NCBI GenBank assembly: GCA_036745415.1
Contig: DAIOGF010000002.1
Coordinates: 146,017 to 210,016, forward strand
DNA: 64,000 nucleotides
From: CAILQE01 sp036745415
Lineage (GTDB): Bacteria > Patescibacteriota > Saccharimonadia > Saccharimonadales > UBA4665
Direction of reading: 5' to 3'
Made by a program: the position numbers and the translations under genes
Notes under the pieces: model-generated
What the model saw: only the letters and a program-made list of their open reading frames with translations
What the model was told of the DNA's origin: nothing
Databases searched by the model: none
Part shown: positions 33,246 to 41,980 of the stretch, in pieces
Numbering within the stretch: the stretch's first letter is position 1
Layout of the letters: the number at the start of each line of letters is the position of its first letter

Positions 33246-34154
33246 TTACATCGTAGAGACTATATTCTCCAACTGATTATTAGAGATGATTGAATTTCCT
33301 CGAACTACGTACCAGATTCCGCCGTTTACCCAAGTAAATCCTGGGTTATTAGCCGTTCCAAAACTATAAATAGTAATTCCCTTGTAGGTCCAGTTCGTTG
33401 AACTTACATAACCATTTGGAACCAAGAAGCTTTGTATTAAAGTTTGGTTGTCCCATTTTGAAGGTTTTTCAGTGATAGATAATGTTGCTTTAGAGCTGTT
33501 TGAATTGTAATTAATAACAATTTGAGCAGACTTAGCATTTATATCTCCTAGACTGTAGCCTGCTGGAGTGGTCTCTGGTATTGTCGCACTAAAACCTGCC
33601 GTGTGATTAGCTAGTGAGATTTGAATTTTAGGATAAAGAAAATCTATTACCTGAATTAGAATAAATAAAGTTAATGCCAAAACGAAAGAGATAATTAACC
33701 AACGTAAACTCTTATTTTCTTTAGGTAGTAATGGCATCTCTTGGCTGTCTGCGTAGTTTATAGATTTTTCTATTAGTTTCTTTGTTGGATTAGTAATTTT
33801 CTCGTCAATGATTGGTTTCATTGTTTTAGAAATCTCTATCCCTTTTCTGACTGGCTTGGAAGTAATTATTGGTTCAATATTTACTTTGTCTTGAAACTTA
33901 GTAATTAAATGACTTTTAGGAATTTTTTTTGCCATTTCATCAATAGCTTTAATATTTGCCAGCGGTTTTGTTGTGACTTTTTTAATCTTAATGAGATCTG
34001 TTCTTGTAATTTTGGGAGTGAGTTTAGTGCTGGCTTTTTTATCAGGTTTTTCAACATAGCGCCGCATAAGAGTTTCAGATTTGTTAACTCTTCTACTTAA
34101 TGTGTTTGGATGTTTAATATCCATCACTGTTTTTTTGTTGTTATTTTTTGGCAT
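33246..34154 (-). CDS. Membrane-anchored protein with DUF4367-like domain
   Basis: 302 residues. A long Lys/Thr/Ile-rich cytoplasmic region (about 155 residues) precedes one membrane helix (LRWLIISFVLALTLFILIQV) and a C-terminal domain, TPAGYSLGDI, QIVINYNSNSSKATLSITEK, IYSFGTANNPGFTWVNGG. This pattern resembles DUF4367 domains of RsgI or anti-sigma-type proteins. Role unknown. Ends 9 nt before gltX start. Confidence 0.6.
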   Translation of the reverse strand: MPKNNNKKTVMDIKHPNTLSRRVNKSETLMRRYVEKPDKKASTKLTPKITRTDLIKIKKVTTKPLANIKAIDEMAKKIPKSHLITKFQDKVNIEPIITSKPVRKGIEISKTMKPIIDEKITNPTKKLIEKSINYADSQEMPLLPKENKSLRWLIISFVLALTLFILIQVIDFLYPKIQISLANHTAGFSATIPETTPAGYSLGDINAKSAQIVINYNSNSSKATLSITEKPSKWDNQTLIQSFLVPNGYVSSTNWTYKGITIYSFGTANNPGFTWVNGGIWYVVRGNSIISNNQLENIVSTM

Positions 34155-34257
34155 AAATTTTATATAAGCATAAACACTTTACTTATACTTATATTACTCT
34201 TATTGAGGCTTAATCTTCAATACCCTTTAAAACATATATATTAATTAATAAATCTAA

Positions 34258-34263
34258 TATAAT
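34258..34263 (+). promoter_or_regulatory. -10 box deciding the 34272 start
   Basis: TATAAT ends 8 nt before ATG 34272. The alternative GTG at 34266 lies only 2 nt after the box and would not be in the transcript. Confidence 0.65.
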
Positions 34264-34271
34264 GAGTGGTA

Positions 34272-35762
34272 ATGGATTTTCTAGACCCAGAAAAAATTAA
34301 ACATCATAAGATAATTCTATTCACCGGATACTTCTTTATATCTGTATTGGTAGGCTTGGTTTCCTTAATGATGTATTACCTTGTTTATGATGGATACAGT
34401 ATTAATGGTGGCGGAAAATTAATTAGAAATGGCCTAGTCTTTATCTCTTCTCAGCCTCATCCTGCCAACCTGTATCTAAATGGTGTGTTAAATTCGGCTC
34501 AGACCAATAAACATATCTTTATTCCTGAAGGAATCTATAACGTAAGTCTTCAGCGAGATGGCTATAGGACATGGAATAGATCAATTGAGGTTGATGGTGG
34601 CCAAATTGCACATTTTGATTACCCTCTTTTAATTCCAGTTAATTTAAATTCCACTAAGGTTAATTCATATACAGCTAACCCTACTCTATTCTCTGAGAGT
34701 AACGATTCGAAAACTTTATTAATAGGGTCCGGAAGTAATCTGGATCAATTTGATCAATATGATTTATCTAATAAGCAAACCCCATTAGTTAAACAAGTGA
34801 CAGTTCCTTCAAGTGTATTAAATAAGAAAACTTCAACTTCCTATTCTGTGATTGCCTGGGCGAATGATAATTCGCATGTTCTACTTAAAAGGAACTACGT
34901 CGGTGGAAGTGATTTTATAGTGCTCAATATTTCTGACGCAGCTACTAGCTTTAATTTAAGTAGTTATTTAAGTAATACTAAATTTACGGACATTTCATTT
35001 AACGGCGGAAATTACAATCAATTCTACGTATACGACTCTAGCTCTTTAAATCTTTATACTCTTAGCTATGATTCTGCGAACACCAATCAAACTGTTCAGT
35101 ATTTGAGTGGAGTTCTAGCATATAAAGATTACACGGGTGCAGGAGTGGTTTATGTAACTAAGGACAAAAGTAGTTCTGCTTTAGTCGATGTAAATATAAG
35201 ATTCTCAGGCGTGGATTATTTAGTGAAAAAATTACCTGCTGGATCTAATTATCTATTGAGCGATGGATACAGTGATGGTGTGCCTTACGTTGCGTTAGGT
35301 GTTAATAATTTAAATAAGGTCTATGTATATAAAGATCCTATTGCTCAAGATAAATCTAATCCATTTAATGATCCAACGCCTTCACAGGTGCTTTCGATTA
35401 AGAATCCTAACTACTTAAGTTTCTCAAAAAATAATCAATACGTGATGGCTGAAAATGGGAATCAGTTTGGTGTATATGATATATATAATGACCATGGATA
35501 TAACTACACTACAAACTACGCTATTGATGACTCCCAAGGACATGCTGAATGGATGGATAATAATAGAATTAGCTATGTCTCTGGTGGTAAGGTAGTTATA
35601 TTTGATTACGACAATAACTATGCGCAGCTACTTAATAAGGCCGACTCAGATTTCCAAACCGCCTTTGATAACACTGACACTTATTTCTATAAGATTGTAA
35701 AAGATGGTGACGTTTACGACTTTTATAAGACTTCTTTCTACGCCCCTAACGATCAACCTTAA
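34272..35762 (+). CDS. PEGA-domain membrane-anchored protein
   Basis: About 496 residues. N-terminal membrane helix (IILFTGYFFISVLVGLVSLM), a PEGA domain (about residues 55-120: VFISSQPHPANLYLNGV, GIYNVSLQRDGYRTW) and a C-terminal region of about 370 residues with repeated beta-strand segments, resembling a beta-propeller that senses or binds at the cell surface. No enzymatic motif. Convergent 4-nt overlap with the sortase gene downstream. Start chosen by the -10 box; the GTG two codons earlier is rejected. Confidence 0.75.
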   Translation: MDFLDPEKIKHHKIILFTGYFFISVLVGLVSLMMYYLVYDGYSINGGGKLIRNGLVFISSQPHPANLYLNGVLNSAQTNKHIFIPEGIYNVSLQRDGYRTWNRSIEVDGGQIAHFDYPLLIPVNLNSTKVNSYTANPTLFSESNDSKTLLIGSGSNLDQFDQYDLSNKQTPLVKQVTVPSSVLNKKTSTSYSVIAWANDNSHVLLKRNYVGGSDFIVLNISDAATSFNLSSYLSNTKFTDISFNGGNYNQFYVYDSSSLNLYTLSYDSANTNQTVQYLSGVLAYKDYTGAGVVYVTKDKSSSALVDVNIRFSGVDYLVKKLPAGSNYLLSDGYSDGVPYVALGVNNLNKVYVYKDPIAQDKSNPFNDPTPSQVLSIKNPNYLSFSKNNQYVMAENGNQFGVYDIYNDHGYNYTTNYAIDDSQGHAEWMDNNRISYVSGGKVVIFDYDNNYAQLLNKADSDFQTAFDNTDTYFYKIVKDGDVYDFYKTSFYAPNDQP

Positions 35763-36961
35763 ATAGATCTAAAGAATTTTACTAAGACTCTTAAAATATA
35801 GAATATAAATATTGTTGCCACTAAAGCTAAAACTGGTCTTCCATAAGACGTACTAAGGAATTTAGTAAATAAACTAGGTCCATTGCCCGGCAATGTACTT
35901 ACGCTACTGCTGGTGCTTTGAGGTACCGATGAGGCCACATTCGTACTTGGATTAGGGCTTATCTGCTGACCTACAACTACTAATCTGTGCAAACTAGTTC
36001 CAGGTGGATCGCAAGTAATTAGAGTGGCTGTAGCTGTTTGGCCTGGGACCGCATCTAGCACCGAAACATTGCTTGGATCTACCACTTGCCTATTAATAAC
36101 TTTGTAGACATAAATTTTTTGATTGTAGGTTAAATAGAAAGTGTCTCCAATTGTAAGTTGATGAAGCAGTACAAAAGCAAACTTATATTTTCCTGGGTTT
36201 AGAATATTGTTTGAGGAATGTCCAAAGAAAGCGGCGTTACCAATCTCGCCAGGATTAACTGTGGTAGGATAATGCACTACTCCGTTTTCAAGGTTGTTTT
36301 CAATTTGTTTTTCATCTGTAGTGCTAAGAGAAAAGTCTGTAGGTATTTCTAGGTTTATTTTTGGAATAATTACCTGATTTGTAGCAGTTGCCGCAAAGTC
36401 ATTAGATCCAATTATTAAAGGAATATTTTTTGATGAACTAGAAGGTTGTATGAAGGGAGTAATAAAATATTCATTGAAAAATCCGAACATAAAAATGAAG
36501 ACTACTAGTGCCCCAAATCCTAAGCCAAAAAGTAATGATTGAATTTGTTGTTTAATTCCTAGTCTGCCGTTTGAAGTTATACTTCTGGATATTTTTTTAG
36601 AAAATTTAGGTCCAGAATTTTCTTTGAATTTATTTCTTCCAGGAATCTGATTTTTTAGTTCAGTTATTTCAAGGGGCTTCACTTTTGTATTGGTGAATTT
36701 TAGATTTGTATTACTCTCATAAAACTCCGCCCATACTCTGCTCTTTTCTTGTTCATTTAGGCCTAGGTAGTATTGATGCCAAAGAGTTTGTATTTCCTCA
36801 ATCGACTTTCCGGATTCCATTAAGTTTCTTAAGTACTGTTGATGAGGACTACCTGGATATATTCTCTCAGCTTCAATTTCTTCAATCTTAACATCAGGCT
36901 CTTTATCCAAGATTCCCTTTATTTTTTGTCTTATAAAATTATTTTGATTTTCGTTATCCAT
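35759..36961 (-). CDS. Sortase with two membrane segments
   Basis: 400 residues. A cytoplasmic, charged N-terminus of about 140 residues (with DEPDVKIEEIEAERIYPG-like charge pattern), a membrane helix (LLFGLGFGALVVFIFMFGFF), a sortase domain with catalytic His in AAFFGHSSN, Cys in TLITCDPPGTSLH and Arg in HRLVVVG, a Ser/Thr/Pro linker and a second membrane helix near the C-terminus (VLALVATIFIFYILRVLV). The C-terminal anchor resembles class C enzymes, but class is uncertain. Different from the sortase at 29775, so two enzymes with separate substrates are likely. Confidence 0.85.
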   Translation of the reverse strand: MDNENQNNFIRQKIKGILDKEPDVKIEEIEAERIYPGSPHQQYLRNLMESGKSIEEIQTLWHQYYLGLNEQEKSRVWAEFYESNTNLKFTNTKVKPLEITELKNQIPGRNKFKENSGPKFSKKISRSITSNGRLGIKQQIQSLLFGLGFGALVVFIFMFGFFNEYFITPFIQPSSSSKNIPLIIGSNDFAATATNQVIIPKINLEIPTDFSLSTTDEKQIENNLENGVVHYPTTVNPGEIGNAAFFGHSSNNILNPGKYKFAFVLLHQLTIGDTFYLTYNQKIYVYKVINRQVVDPSNVSVLDAVPGQTATATLITCDPPGTSLHRLVVVGQQISPNPSTNVASSVPQSTSSSVSTLPGNGPSLFTKFLSTSYGRPVLALVATIFIFYILRVLVKFFRSI

Positions 36962-37023
36962 GCTTTATAGATTAGTTTACCTAATTATAGTACAATGACC
37001 TCATTAAAGTTAAAACTTTATAG

Positions 37024-37107
37024 GGGCGAGTGGCGGAATGGTATACGCGCACGACTCAAAATCGTGTTCCTTACGGATTGAGGGTTCAAGTCCCTCCTCG
37101 CCCACCA
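37024..37107 (+). tRNA. tRNA-Leu (CAA)
   Basis: Acceptor stem GGGCGAG/CTCGCCC, anticodon arm CACGA-CTCAAAA-TCGTG (anticodon CAA), long variable arm (TGTTCCTTACGGA) of the leucine type, T arm GAGGGTTCAAGTCCCTC, discriminator A and encoded CCA. Confidence 0.95.
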
Positions 37108-37114
37108 TTATATT

Positions 37115-37142
37115 TGGACAAACATAAGCGTGTTGTTATAAT
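37115..37142 (+). promoter_or_regulatory. Promoter of a leaderless surface-protein gene
   Basis: TGGACA (37115-37120), 16-nt spacer, TATAAT (37137-37142), ending 8 nt before ATG 37151. Confidence 0.65.
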
Positions 37143-37150
37143 AAAACATT

Positions 37151-38611
37151 ATGAACAACGACCATTTAAATAATCAAAATACTAGTCCTGTGCCTACTCC
37201 ACCTCAAGGACCAATGCCTATGAATAGCTTAGACGGAATCACTCCTCGTCCAGTAGCTCAGGCGCCTCAGCAACCAGTACCTCAACCTACTGCTGCTCCA
37301 ACTCCTCAGACCGTTGCTGTGAATGACTTTGTTAATAGACCTAGACCAGCGGTTCCACGAAATCCTAATTTTGAAAATGCAAGACAAGCAGCACAAGATG
37401 CAGGAATGCCTATGGGTGGCGTTCAGCCTACTGTGATGGTGGCCAAGAAATCTAAAACCAAACTAATATTAATTATATTGTTGGTTCTAGTCTTATTGGG
37501 TGGAGGCGCTGCCGGATATGTTCTATTAACCAAGAAGAAAACTACAACAACTTCTACTTCCACGACTAAGACAAGCAGCCAAACAGTTACATTTAATACC
37601 TGGACAGGAAAAGGTTCTTCTAATAATTTTTCTGACGCTGCAAACTGGTCGAACGGAACTCCAGTGAATGGTCAAAATATTGAAATTAACCTTTCCACCA
37701 TAGGAACAACTACCTCAACTAGTGCCAATACTGCTTCGTCTGCGGTGGTAGTATCTAGTACTCCTCAGATTAAGAATGATATAAATAATCTTTCTGTAGG
37801 ACAAATTAAAATTGACGGAACTTCCAAGCTAGCTTCATTCCAGTTAACTGGTAATGCACTTACTATAAATAGTAGTCTTCAAGTTACCGCTACATCATCA
37901 ACTCCTGACATGAAAATTAATATTAATGTTCCAATTAATCTTGGAGGTAACACTAATTTCCAAATTAGCGGCAATTCAATGGTTACATTCGTTGGATCGG
38001 CAGCAAATATGATTGATCTAAGTAGCTATAATATAAGCTTTAATGTTTCTAATACTGCTACAGTTCTTGAGAATATGACTTTGAGCGGTAAGGGTAATCT
38101 ATCTATGGCTGCTAGTTCAGTAAGCCCTACTGCGTCACTTAAATTTATGGCTTCTAGTCCAAATTATTCCGGCAAAGTTGAAATTGGCGCAAATAACTTA
38201 GTTGCACTTGGTTACTCTACACCTTCAAATGCATTCGGTACTGGCGCTATAACTGTAGATAATGGAGGAGCCCTTGAGTTAGTTCTTACTTCCGGTAATG
38301 CATTTAATCTTGGAAATGATTTAAACCTTAGCGGCAATGGTGTTAAGAATGGTAGTCCTAATGCACTAGGAGCATACACAGGTGCTCTTACTGGTTGTAT
38401 AGTAAATGCTGCTGGACTTTGTGCTGCTGGTCTAAACGTAACTTTAAGTGGAATGGATATGTTGAATGCAAACACTCAGTTGGGTGCACTTTATCTTCCT
38501 AGCGTTAGTGCTATCTTAAAAACAGCTAGTGTTACTTACCATTTCACTAATCTAATGAAGAATAACTTCACTGTTACTCCAGTTGCTAGTTCGCAAGCTG
38601 TAATTAACTAA
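37151..38611 (+). CDS. Membrane-anchored beta-helix surface protein
   Basis: 486 residues. A Pro/Gln/Ala-rich cytoplasmic region (about 100 residues, with repeated PQQPVPQ-type units), one membrane helix (LILIILLVLVLLGGGAAGYV), a Thr/Ser linker and an extracellular beta-rich region. The latter opens with FNTWTGKGSSNNFSDAANWS, the pattern seen at the start of autotransporter-type beta-helix passengers, and continues with repetitive Asn/Ser/Gly/Thr strands. Two Cys near the end (GCIVNAAGLCAAGL) may form a disulfide. Probably an adhesin or structural surface protein. The promoter suggests leaderless translation. Confidence 0.72.
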   Translation: MNNDHLNNQNTSPVPTPPQGPMPMNSLDGITPRPVAQAPQQPVPQPTAAPTPQTVAVNDFVNRPRPAVPRNPNFENARQAAQDAGMPMGGVQPTVMVAKKSKTKLILIILLVLVLLGGGAAGYVLLTKKKTTTTSTSTTKTSSQTVTFNTWTGKGSSNNFSDAANWSNGTPVNGQNIEINLSTIGTTTSTSANTASSAVVVSSTPQIKNDINNLSVGQIKIDGTSKLASFQLTGNALTINSSLQVTATSSTPDMKININVPINLGGNTNFQISGNSMVTFVGSAANMIDLSSYNISFNVSNTATVLENMTLSGKGNLSMAASSVSPTASLKFMASSPNYSGKVEIGANNLVALGYSTPSNAFGTGAITVDNGGALELVLTSGNAFNLGNDLNLSGNGVKNGSPNALGAYTGALTGCIVNAAGLCAAGLNVTLSGMDMLNANTQLGALYLPSVSAILKTASVTYHFTNLMKNNFTVTPVASSQAVIN

Positions 38612-39390
38612 ATTAATTCGTAGGTTGCTGAAGCTAATGCTTCAAATACTTTACTAGGATTTTGCATAATCCATACTGAGCTTTTAACGGCTATAGCTTC
38701 ATAATCTTCAGTAATTGGTGTGGACCCTACTTTGCCTATATGCGCATAGATACACTTACCTAAGTGATAGGTAACCAGACTCACGTTATATTTAGTTGTA
38801 ATACTTATTAATATCTCAGCTAAAGAATTAATGCTGATGTCTGATGTGATGGCCTTTTCTAGTCCAAGTTTTATTCCCAGTTTCTGTAATTTAGAAAACT
38901 CAATAACGAGGTTTATATTTCCTCTTTCAAATACTTTTTTATATATATTACTAAGAAGATTAATAGCATCTCCATTTACAGTAATATTTCCATTAAATTC
39001 TTCTAGGAATCTTTCAAGAACAATTTCCGTTTCACTATTAGCTCCCATCTCTCCTACGAACAAGGTATGATCAACCGAATTTGAAATTTCTAGCATTTGC
39101 CCAAGAGCTAATTTAGAGAAACCACCACTAGGATTGCTGGGTAGATAATGTCCTTCAGGAAGTAGCCCTTTTAATTTTTTAAACAGTGCGTCCGGTAGCT
39201 CAATTACAACGGCTCCAACAACTTCTTTATTAAGAAGCGTATAAGCTTTAGATAAGCTGTTAAACCCGTTTAGATTACCTCCAATTAGCGCCATATGGCC
39301 AGCTTGAGTTCTGTTTTCTGGTTTACTCCATATTAGGTCGGGAAAAGCAGGATTATCCTTAGTCTGATTAAGTATGTTAACTAGGCTCAT
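38608..39390 (-). CDS. NnrD-like (YjeF C-terminal) kinase-fold protein, degenerate
   Basis: 260 residues with a ribokinase-like order as in ADP-dependent NAD(P)H-hydrate dehydratase: AGHMALIGGNLNGFNSL at the N-terminus, EVVGAVVIELPDALF, and TVNGDAINLL where NnrD has a VLDADALNLL-like motif. The GPG loop (here LFVGEMGANSETE), the TPHPGE segment and the GTGD catalytic motif are not recognisable. It may have lost catalysis or use a different substrate. Its start overlaps the end of the exoIII gene by 4 nt, so the two are coupled. Confidence 0.6.
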   Translation of the reverse strand: MSLVNILNQTKDNPAFPDLIWSKPENRTQAGHMALIGGNLNGFNSLSKAYTLLNKEVVGAVVIELPDALFKKLKGLLPEGHYLPSNPSGGFSKLALGQMLEISNSVDHTLFVGEMGANSETEIVLERFLEEFNGNITVNGDAINLLSNIYKKVFERGNINLVIEFSKLQKLGIKLGLEKAITSDISINSLAEILISITTKYNVSLVTYHLGKCIYAHIGKVGSTPITEDYEAIAVKSSVWIMQNPSKVFEALASATYELI

Positions 39391-40181
39391 AAGTCCATGT
39401 TTATACTAACCGGACAGTGGTCAGAACCGAGAACGTCCGGATGTATTTCAGCTCCTTTAAGTTTCTTCTTGAGAGATTTATCTATAAAGAAATAGTCTAT
39501 TCTCCAGCCAACATTTCTTTCTCTTGCTTTAGCAAAATATGACCACCATGTATAAAAACCATTTCCCTTTTTGAATTCTCTAAATGTATCTATAAAGCCA
39601 CTATCTACAATTTTATCTAGACCTTCAATTTCTTCTTTAGTGAATCCTTTCTTTCCCTTATTAGCTTTAGGATTAGCTAAATCATCTTCACTGTGTGCAG
39701 TATTCAGGTCCCCGCAGAAAATTACTGGCTTAGTCTTATTTAACCTATTCATAAATTCAAGAAATGCAGGATCCCATTCCTTATATCTTAGATCTAGTCT
39801 ATCTAGACCGTCTTTTGCATTAGGAGTATATACGGTGCTTAAGTAGAAATCTTCAAATTCTAAAGTAAGTACTCTTCCCTCTTTGTTAGGATGTCCAAAG
39901 CCATCATGATTTAAATATTTATCTTCAATATCTTTTGGAATATCCTTAATTACATCTATTGGTTTAATTTTTGTTAGGATGGCTGTACCTGAATACCCTG
40001 CTCTTTCAGCTGGGTTGTAGTATTCTAAATAATCTTTTGTTGGAAGCTCAATTTGATCTTCCTTAGCTTTAACTTCCTGCAAACAAATAATGTCAGGATT
40101 TTCTTTTTCAATAAATTCAGTAAATTTACCTTTATTTATTACTGCCCTGATTCCATTTATGTTCCAACAATATATCTTCAT
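39387..40181 (-). CDS. xthA: Exodeoxyribonuclease III / AP endonuclease
   Basis: Base-excision repair nuclease cutting at abasic sites. 264 residues, EEP fold. Motifs: YCWNINGIRAV, ICLQEVKAKEDQ (metal-binding Glu), YTPNAKDGLDRLDLR, FCGDLNTAHSEDDL, WRIDYFFID and the catalytic His in LGSDHCPVSI. TATAAT ends 7 nt before the ATG, suggesting a leaderless transcript. Confidence 0.95.
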   Translation of the reverse strand: MKIYCWNINGIRAVINKGKFTEFIEKENPDIICLQEVKAKEDQIELPTKDYLEYYNPAERAGYSGTAILTKIKPIDVIKDIPKDIEDKYLNHDGFGHPNKEGRVLTLEFEDFYLSTVYTPNAKDGLDRLDLRYKEWDPAFLEFMNRLNKTKPVIFCGDLNTAHSEDDLANPKANKGKKGFTKEEIEGLDKIVDSGFIDTFREFKKGNGFYTWWSYFAKARERNVGWRIDYFFIDKSLKKKLKGAEIHPDVLGSDHCPVSINMDL

Positions 40182-40248
40182 AATCTTAATTATAGCGCAA
40201 GAGAAGTTTTAATCTTATTTCTTGGGTAAGGTTTAGTAGTAAAAATAA

Positions 40249-40338
40249 TGGCGGAGGGAGAGGGATTCGAACCCTCGAGAGCTGTAACACTCAACACGCT
40301 TTCCAAGCGTGCGCCATAGGCCACTAGGCGACCCCTCC
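40249..40338 (-). tRNA. tRNA-Ser (GGA)
   Basis: On the minus strand: acceptor GGAGGGG with 3' TCCCTCC, anticodon loop TTGGAAA (anticodon GGA), long variable arm (GTTGAGTGTTACAGCTC), T arm GAGGGTTCGAATCCCTC, discriminator G as usual for serine, and encoded CCA. Confidence 0.95.
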
Positions 40339-40377
40339 ACGATTAAACTCGCGGTAATGTAAAATATTATACCCTAT

Positions 40378-40980
40378 CTAAAAAAGATGTTTACCGAAAT
40401 AGTACCAGAAATGTTGAAGTATAAATAAAGCTAGCAGCAAGAAAAATATTAAAATTATATCTAAGTGATATTTTCTAACGACTGGGTAATATTTTTTAAG
40501 ATCCTTATTTAGTTTAATGAAGCCATGATCGATGTTATATAGAGTTGTGTACCAAAGCAGTACTATAACTACTACCCAAACAGCCATACAGTAAGGACAT
40601 AACGCGTGAATTATATATAAACTTTGATAGAATAGCCAAGAAATAAAGAATAGGCCTAGGATACTTCCAAATTGTATTCCGAGATGGAACCATCTTTTGT
40701 ATTTAGCCCCTGCAATAATTCCCATACCAACAGTTACTAATACTGCAAAAGCAGCTAGACCGATGAATGGATTAGGAAATCCAAATGCAGAACCTTGGTG
40801 AGTTTTAAGAACGTCTCCACAAGCTAGGATTGGATTAAGATTACAACTTGGTTTATATGCTGGATTTTGTAATATTTTAATTTTATCTAAAGACAGAATA
40901 AAAGATGCAAGCATCCCTACGAAGCCAGTTACTATTAAGATGTATGGATAGCTTTTATCTAAAGTTAGTTTTTTAAACAT
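40378..40980 (-). CDS. Vitamin K epoxide reductase (VKOR) family protein
   Basis: 200 residues with about five membrane helices. The redox Cys pair is in HALCPYCMAVW. The loop cysteines are in KPSCNLNPILACGDVLKT, followed by the Ser/Asn-rich GSAFGFPNPFIGLAAF. Bacterial VKORs reoxidise DsbA-like proteins to make disulfides outside the membrane; no thioredoxin domain is fused here. It is 3 nt downstream of uppP, and AGGGA just before the ATG lies in the intergenic junction. Confidence 0.9.
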   Translation of the reverse strand: MFKKLTLDKSYPYILIVTGFVGMLASFILSLDKIKILQNPAYKPSCNLNPILACGDVLKTHQGSAFGFPNPFIGLAAFAVLVTVGMGIIAGAKYKRWFHLGIQFGSILGLFFISWLFYQSLYIIHALCPYCMAVWVVVIVLLWYTTLYNIDHGFIKLNKDLKKYYPVVRKYHLDIILIFFLLLALFILQHFWYYFGKHLF

Positions 40981-40983
40981 TCC

Positions 40984-41874
40984 CTAAAGATTTCCTCTAA
41001 TAAATCCAACTAATAATACGAATACTCCAACTCCCATACAGTAGAATGCAAATGGTTTGTATGAGTTTCTCTTAAAGTACTTATCTAGGAATCTTACGGC
41101 TAGATAAGCGGCAATACCGCTAGCTAATGCACCTATTAACATTTGAGTGTGTAGTCCATTAGATTTAGCGCTAAATACTGAAGGAAGTTTATATAGACCA
41201 GCTCCGAAGATAATTGGAGTAGCTAATAGGAATGAAAATTCAGCTGCTTCATCACGGTTAAGACCGCTTAGTATTCCTCCAACCATTGTTATTCCGGATC
41301 TAGATATACCAGCTAAGAGTGCAAATATTTGAGAAAGTCCAATTATGAAACTTCTCTTAGCGGTAAGCCTGTCTGATATAACATCTTCCCTGCTTAAATC
41401 TAGAGCGTGATCAGTTCTTTTTCTCTTAGAATTAATTCTTTTATCCGCAAAGTAAAGGATTAGTCCGTTTATGAAGATAAAGATTATTGCACCTAAGGGT
41501 TTTGCGAATTGCTCTTGAAGCAGGCTCTGAAATACTAGCCCAACTGCTCCAGCAGGAATTGTAGCTAGAATTAATAGCCACATTAATTTAGCATCTTTTT
41601 TATCATGATCTTTTTTAAATAGTGAGAAAATAAAAGCTTTTATAATTCTGATCCAGGTTTTCCTGTAGTAGAAAAGTAGTGCTGTTGCGGTAGCTAGATG
41701 TAAAACAACTAAGAATAAAAGAAAGCTTGATGCTTTATTGGTAGTTCCGTTTAGTACAGATGTCCAATTAAGCACATAAGCAACTAGTACGGAGTGCCCT
41801 AGTGAAGATATTGGAAAAAGTTCTGTGACACCTTGTAGTAATCCGAGTATTAATGCCTGAAAAATGGAAATCAT
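40984..41874 (-). CDS. uppP: Undecaprenyl-diphosphatase UppP (BacA)
   Basis: Recycles undecaprenyl pyrophosphate to the monophosphate carrier for wall synthesis. 296 residues, about eight membrane helices. Family motifs: LGLLQGVTELFPISSLGHSVL and the late AGISRSGITMVGGILSGLNR. A cytoplasmic loop (RINSKRKRTDHALDLSRED) is longer than in E. coli. Coupled to VKOR downstream. Confidence 0.94.
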   Translation of the reverse strand: MISIFQALILGLLQGVTELFPISSLGHSVLVAYVLNWTSVLNGTTNKASSFLLFLVVLHLATATALLFYYRKTWIRIIKAFIFSLFKKDHDKKDAKLMWLLILATIPAGAVGLVFQSLLQEQFAKPLGAIIFIFINGLILYFADKRINSKRKRTDHALDLSREDVISDRLTAKRSFIIGLSQIFALLAGISRSGITMVGGILSGLNRDEAAEFSFLLATPIIFGAGLYKLPSVFSAKSNGLHTQMLIGALASGIAAYLAVRFLDKYFKRNSYKPFAFYCMGVGVFVLLVGFIRGNL

Positions 41875-41980
41875 TACTACTTAGTCTAGAGAATTATCTG
41901 GTTTTTTTCAATCTTTCGTTAGTTGATAAAATATGTTTTAATAATACTTAAGTTAATAATATAAAAATAGGAAATTGAAA

